A stretch of 64,000 bases of DNA from Halisarca cf. caerulea. Lineage: Eukaryota; Porifera; Demospongiae; Chondrillida; Halisarcidae. The position numbers and the translations under genes are program-made. Of the stretch, positions 60,438-64,000 are shown in pieces; the stretch's first letter is position 1, and the number at the start of each line of letters is the position of its first letter. The notes beneath the pieces were generated by a model. It was not told the origin of the DNA. It was given only the letters and a program-made list of their open reading frames with translations, and searched no databases. The stretch spans positions 271,201 to 335,200 of the forward strand of contig CAUJGJ010000432.1 in the NCBI GenBank assembly GCA_963170055.1, read 5' to 3'.

Positions 60438-61475
60438 CAATTTCCAACACCTGGAAAATGTTTCCCGCAACCAAAGGAACTCTTCCTGTTGTCAATTTTC
60501 AATTTCCCACGCCACCACATAGATTCCTGCATGAAAGGGAACACTGCCTGAGGTGAAAATTTTAATTTCCCATGCCACTAGATTGCTCCACACATCAAAT
60601 GGAACACTTCCTTGGTGAAAATTTGATTTTCCCATTACTCCACATGGCTTACCACATCAAAGAGAACACTTCCTTGTTGAAAATTTCAAATTCCCACGAC
60701 TCTAGATGGCTTCCCGCTTCAAAGGGAACACTTCCTTAAATGAAAATTTCAATTTACCACGCCTCCAGATGGCTTCCCGCATCAAAAGGAACACTTCCTG
60801 TGGTGAAAATTTCTATTTCAAAGTACAGCTCGTTGCCATACAAGTACAGCTCACTACTATAAAGGTACAGCTGATTGCTATACCGGTACAGCGCATTGCT
60901 ATACCGGTACAGCGCATTGACATAAAGGTACAGCTCATTGCCATACCAGTACAGCTCATTGCCAAACCAGTACAGATAGTTGCCATACCAGTACAGCTCA
61001 TTGCTATACCGGTACAACTATATGACTCTAAAAATGAATACTTCCTGTGGTTAAGTTTCCATTTCAAACGCCAAACATGGCTTTCAGCGTCAAAGGGAAA
61101 ACTTCCCATGGAAAAAATAACAATTTCCCACGACTCCACATGGTTGAATGCATCAAAGGGAACACTTCCTGTGTTGAAAATTTTAAATAACTTAAAACTC
61201 CACATGGCTTCTCACATCAAAGGGAATACTTCCTGTTGTGAAAATTGAAATTTTTACCGAAAATATGGCAAATAGCATTAAAGGGAACACTTCTTGGGGT
61301 GAAAATTCAAATTCCCACGACTCCACATTACTCTCAGGATCAAATGGAAAACTACCCTAGCCATGAAAATTTCCATTTCCCACAACAACACATGTGGACC
61401 CGCATTAAATAAAACTATCTGTAATGAAAATTTAAATTTCACACTAAACAGTTTCCAGATTTCAGGCTTCCCCCA
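60438..61475. repeat. sat2: about 62-bp degenerate tandem repeat
   Basis: The block GAACAC, in the context TCAAAGGGAACACTTCCT, recurs at 60539, 60602, 60664, 60726 and 60789. Divergent copies follow at 61097, 61160, 61224 and 61285. Spacing is 61-64 bp. The rest of the unit reads roughly GTGAAAATTTCAATTTCCCA followed by CGCCTCCACATGGCTTCC. Copies are clearly more diverged than sat1. The frames crossing it carry no recognised protein. Confidence 0.9.
60823..61017. repeat. 21-bp minisatellite, about 9 copies
   Basis: The unit GTACAGCTCATTGCCATACC (plus one base) repeats about nine times with substitutions between two parts of sat2. Since 21 is a multiple of three, all frames stay open or repeat across it, producing a 180-codon plus-strand frame (60706-61248) that is not thought to be a gene. 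Confidence 0.92.
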
Positions 61476-61479
61476 TTAA
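61476..61479. repeat. TTAA target duplication of the piggyBac-like element, left
   Basis: sat2 reads GGCTTCCCCCATTAA and then departs from the monomer. Another monomer at 61275 reads GCATTAAAGGGAACAC, showing the undisturbed site. The partner copy is at 62483-62486. Confidence 0.85.
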
Positions 61480-62482
61480 CCCTTAAACATTCCAATTCCC
61501 ATTTTGAAATTTTGCGCGAACGTTCCAAAGCCACTTGAGTGGCTTTTGCGGTGTGAAAATAGGTAAATTTTGCCAACGGTTTTCTGCTGTTCTGTTGACT
61601 TGTAAGAAACTTCTAGCTTGTCCCGAATGTAGTTTGTAGCTAGTGAGATATTCGTACAAGTCTTGGTGTTCTATTTTCTACGCAAAACTTTGTACTGGCC
61701 TCCAAACCTGTAAGTACAACGTACCATAATTTGTAAACTTGTATATACATACGTTATCAATCGGCTGGTACACATTTCGTTACAAAATTCAACGCAACTA
61801 CACATTTAACACTGAAAATACATTGACAGAAACAAAAACGAAAAGTTGCAGCTAAAAGTCAAGGCATTGGAGAATGCGTCTCTTCTACTTCCTAGTCGAC
61901 TGTCTAATCAACTTGCATACTTTGACGCGTAAATCTCTTCAGTGCTACAAGACGACATTGAAAGAGCACACTGAAGCTGGCAAAGGAGATTATGTCCCAG
62001 TACAAATGCAAGAAACGTAAAGGACAAATTTCCTCGGATGGCCCACCATCTGGACGATTCTACGAACGTCAAATCCCCCGTAAAGCTTCCAAAACGATGG
62101 TATGTCTTGTCTGAAGCTTAAAGAACGAGCGTGTGACAATATCCTTTACCTGCAAGGAGGTAATCTCCACAATCCGGCGCTTCACTGCCCTTCTCCATAC
62201 TTTGCCGTAAAGAACAATCCGTGTACTAGACTATAACTTCGCATAACTGCATATTCTAAGTAAAATAACACATATGCATAGGAATAACTTGTATAACAGT
62301 AATCTTTACATAGAATGTTTAAGCTATAGTACAGAATGCATTACTACCAAACTATAAGAAAATGTGCCAATATATAGTAGAAACTAGGCCTAAACTTTAT
62401 ATATAAAAAATCAACGAAGAAAATTGGAACTTTTGCAGTTTATGTGTGCGAGCCACTTAAGTGGCTTTGGAATGTTTAACGG
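61480..62482. mobile_element. piggyBac-like TTAA element, 1003 bp, non-autonomous
   Basis: The ends are CCCTTAAACATTCCAA on the left and, on the complement of the right end, CCGTTAAACATTCCAA (15 of 16 the same). TTAA duplications flank them, and sat2 resumes directly with TTAAAGGGAACAC. Each side also has a subterminal palindrome: AAGCCACTTGAGTGGCTT near 61530 and AGCCACTTAAGTGGCT near 62451. CC-rich ends plus TTAA plus subterminal repeats is the piggyBac pattern. The interior is AT-rich and lacks a full transposase; one short piggyBac-resembling frame remains at 61856-62020. It is most likely an internally deleted copy mobilised by a relative elsewhere. The ends differ from those of the Kolobok-like element, so the two are unrelated insertions. 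Confidence 0.75.
61856..62020 (+). pseudogene. Possible piggyBac transposase remnant (54 aa)
   Basis: The frame lies between TAA codons and starts KSRHWRMRLFYFLVDCLIN. An aromatic-hydrophobic LFYFLVD segment after a basic (S)R-x-W stretch is what I recall of the C-terminal catalytic part of piggyBac transposases, just before the region where the chain usually continues into a conserved Asn and Tyr. There is no start codon context, no zinc-binding C-terminus in frame and no upstream catalytic Asp block, so it cannot be functional. The match is weak and rests mainly on its position inside a piggyBac-like element. Confidence 0.35.
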
Positions 62483-62486
62483 TTAA
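62483..62486. repeat. TTAA target duplication of the piggyBac-like element, right
   Basis: TTAA follows the terminal ...AACGG and continues as AGGGAACAC, the expected sat2 sequence. Confidence 0.85.
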
Positions 62487-62783
62487 AGGGAACACATCAT
62501 GAGATGAAAATTGCCATTTCCCATGAAATTACATGGCTTCCTGCACAAAAAGGAACACTTCCTGTTGTAAAAATAAATTAACACGCTTTAAGATGGCTTC
62601 TCACATCAAAGGGATTACTTCTTGGTATGAAAGTTTCAATTTCACACGCCTGCACATGGACTCCTGCATCAACGGGTAAACTTGTCGTGAAAATTTTAAC
62701 TTCCAACATCTCCACATGGTGTCTTATATCAAAGGGAACACTTCATGTGGTAAATATTTCAATTTTCCACGCCACCACACGTC
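62487..62783. repeat. sat2, right part
   Basis: About five more 62-bp units follow, with the AGGGAACAC or variant box near 62488, 62551, 62614, 62675 and 62736. The series stops at CCACGCCACCACACGTC, where the telomeric tract begins. Confidence 0.88.
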
Positions 62784-63251
62784 CCCTAACGGTAACCCTA
62801 ACGGTAACCCTAACGGTAACCCTAACGGTAACCCTAACGGTAACCCTAACGGTAACCCTAACGGTAACCCTAACGGTAACCCTAACGGTAACCCTAACGG
62901 TAACCCTAACGGTAACCCTAACGGTAACCCTAACGGTAACCCTAACGGTAACCCTAACGGTAACCCTAACGGTAACCCTAACGGTAACCCTAACGGTAAC
63001 CCTAACGGTAACCCTAACGGTAACCCTAACGGTAACCCTAACGGTAACCCTAACGGTAACCCTAACGGTAACCCTAACGGTAACCCTAACGGTAACCCTA
63101 ACGGTAACCCTAACGGTAACCCTAACGGTAACCCTAACGGTAACCCTAACGGTAACCCTAACGGTAACCCTAACGGTAACCCTAACGGTAACCCTAACGG
63201 TAACCCTAACGGTAACCCTAACGGTAACCCTAACGGTAACCCTAACGGTAA
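62784..63251. repeat. Variant telomeric array (CCCTAACGGTAA)39
   Basis: Thirty-nine exact copies of a 12-bp unit occupy 468 bp with no visible substitution. The unit is one canonical CCCTAA plus one variant CGGTAA. The C-rich strand is on plus. The complete homogeneity points to recent expansion, or to copying from a variant template, rather than slow decay of a normal telomere. Confidence 0.97.
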
Positions 63252-63259
63252 CCCTAGGG

Positions 63260-63300
<41 letters not shown>

Positions 63301-63700
63301 GGTTAGGGTTAGGGTTAGGGTTAGGGTTAGGGTTAGGGTTAGGGTTAGGGTTAGGGTTAGGGGTTAGGGTTAGGGTTAGGGTTAGGGTTAGGGTTAGGGT
63401 TAGGGTTAGGGTTAGGGTTAGGGTTAGGGTTAGGGTTAGGGTTAGGGTTAGGGTTAGGGTTAGGGTTAGGGTTAGGGTTAGGGTTAGGGTTAGGGTTAGG
63501 GTTAGGGTTAGGGTTAGGGTTAGGGTTAGGGTTAGGGTTAGGGTTAGGGTTAGGGTTAGGGTTAGGGTTAGGGTTAGGGTTAGGGTTAGGGTTAGGGTTA
63601 GGGTTAGGGTTAGGGTTAGGGTTAGGGTTAGGGTTAGGGTTAGGGTTAGGGTTAGGGTTAGGGTTAGGGTTAGGGTTAGGGTTAGGGTTAGGGTTAGGGT
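63252..63700. repeat. Interstitial telomeric tract (GGGTTA)n, opposite polarity
   Basis: After the palindromic joint CCCTAGGG (63252-63259) about 74 copies of GGGTTA follow on plus. The only faults are GGGTTTAGGG near 63277 and AGGGGTTAGG near 63359. It is followed by non-telomeric TTTCAGGCTTTCCCCCA, so this is an interstitial tract and not a chromosome end. Confidence 0.96.
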
Positions 63701-64000
63701 TTCAGGCTTTCCCCCAAAGGCTTTTGGGTACAATATTGGTATCATTCGATAGCTCTTTAAAAATGATTACTTCTGACCTAATGTATGGGGGGTAAACCCT
63801 AATTAATTTTCGAGAAAATGGCGTTTGAAAGAAAAAATTCAAAAAAAAAGTTATTATTTCCGAATTTTTTTAATTGTATGTTAATCAGCATTGAATATCG
63901 TTAAGAATGACGCATATATTGTTTGCATATTATACACAGTATAGGAGATACATAAATCCTCACTTTAACTGGACCACTGCTAATTAATATAGCAATTATG
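63701..64000. other. AT-rich flank without recognised gene
   Basis: The first bases, TTCAGGCTTTCCCCCA, resemble the diverged sat2 monomer at 61461-61475 (TTCAGGCTTCCCCCA), so the telomeric tract may sit inside a sat2-like or shared repeat. The remainder is AT-rich with an A9 run near 63841 and no open frame, RNA gene or tandem structure that I can support. Confidence 0.6.

Noticed and set aside
60706..61248. 180-codon plus-strand frame and opposing minus-strand frames in sat2
   Set aside because: Made of the 21-bp minisatellite and sat2 units; the multiple-of-three repeat keeps the frame open.
62784..63700. Head-to-head telomere fusion like an ancestral chromosome fusion
   Set aside because: A fusion would read TTAGGG then CCCTAA on one strand. 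Here the order is C-rich then G-rich, the opposite arrangement.
62627..63745. Long frames encoding (Asn-Pro-Asn-Gly)n and (Leu-Thr)n
   Set aside because: Direct translations of the 12-bp and 6-bp telomeric repeats.

Overview
This is a eukaryotic, almost certainly metazoan, heterochromatic window rather than a gene-rich one. The evidence is spliced genes with GT-AG introns, an interstitial TTAGGG-type telomeric tract, a long (GT)n microsatellite and about 56 kb of tandem satellite. The species cannot be named from the sequence; TTAGGG telomeres and the transposon types would fit an aquatic invertebrate, or less likely a vertebrate.

Layout. (1) 1-54652 is a head-to-tail satellite (here 'sat1') with a 104-bp monomer, roughly 525 copies, organised into higher-order repeats of changing length (7-, 8-, 10-, 14/15/16-, 25- and 26-mers) plus spaced duplications of about 7.8 and 10.4 kb. 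Monomers are most alike in the left part and decay towards the right edge. (2) 54657-58983 is a 4327-bp DNA transposon inserted cleanly into one sat1 monomer, with a TTAA target duplication and inverted ends starting ACGT. It carries two convergent spliced genes. On the minus strand is a 12-exon transposase of 564 residues with readable D, D and E catalytic positions, best matched to the Kolobok superfamily. On the plus strand is a 2-exon, 140-residue protein whose C-terminus resembles the cysteine-rich P2X7 C-terminal-like domain. Both inverted ends contain a TATA box facing inwards, so each end probably drives one gene. (3) 58984-60437 is degenerate sat1 resuming exactly at the insertion point. 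(4) 60438-62783 is a second, about 62-bp satellite ('sat2'), interrupted by a 21-bp minisatellite and by a 1003-bp piggyBac-like TTAA element holding a decayed coding remnant. (5) 62784-63251 is 39 exact copies of the 12-bp telomere-variant unit CCCTAACGGTAA. It joins, through a CCCTAGGG palindrome, about 74 copies of GGGTTA on the opposite polarity (63257-63700). (6) 63701-64000 is AT-rich sequence with no recognised gene.

The only intact coding system is the two-gene transposon. Open frames inside the satellites, the microsatellite and the telomeric tract result from repeat length and composition, not from genes. Exon models were made by eye from splice signals, phase and family motifs, with no alignment or database search.
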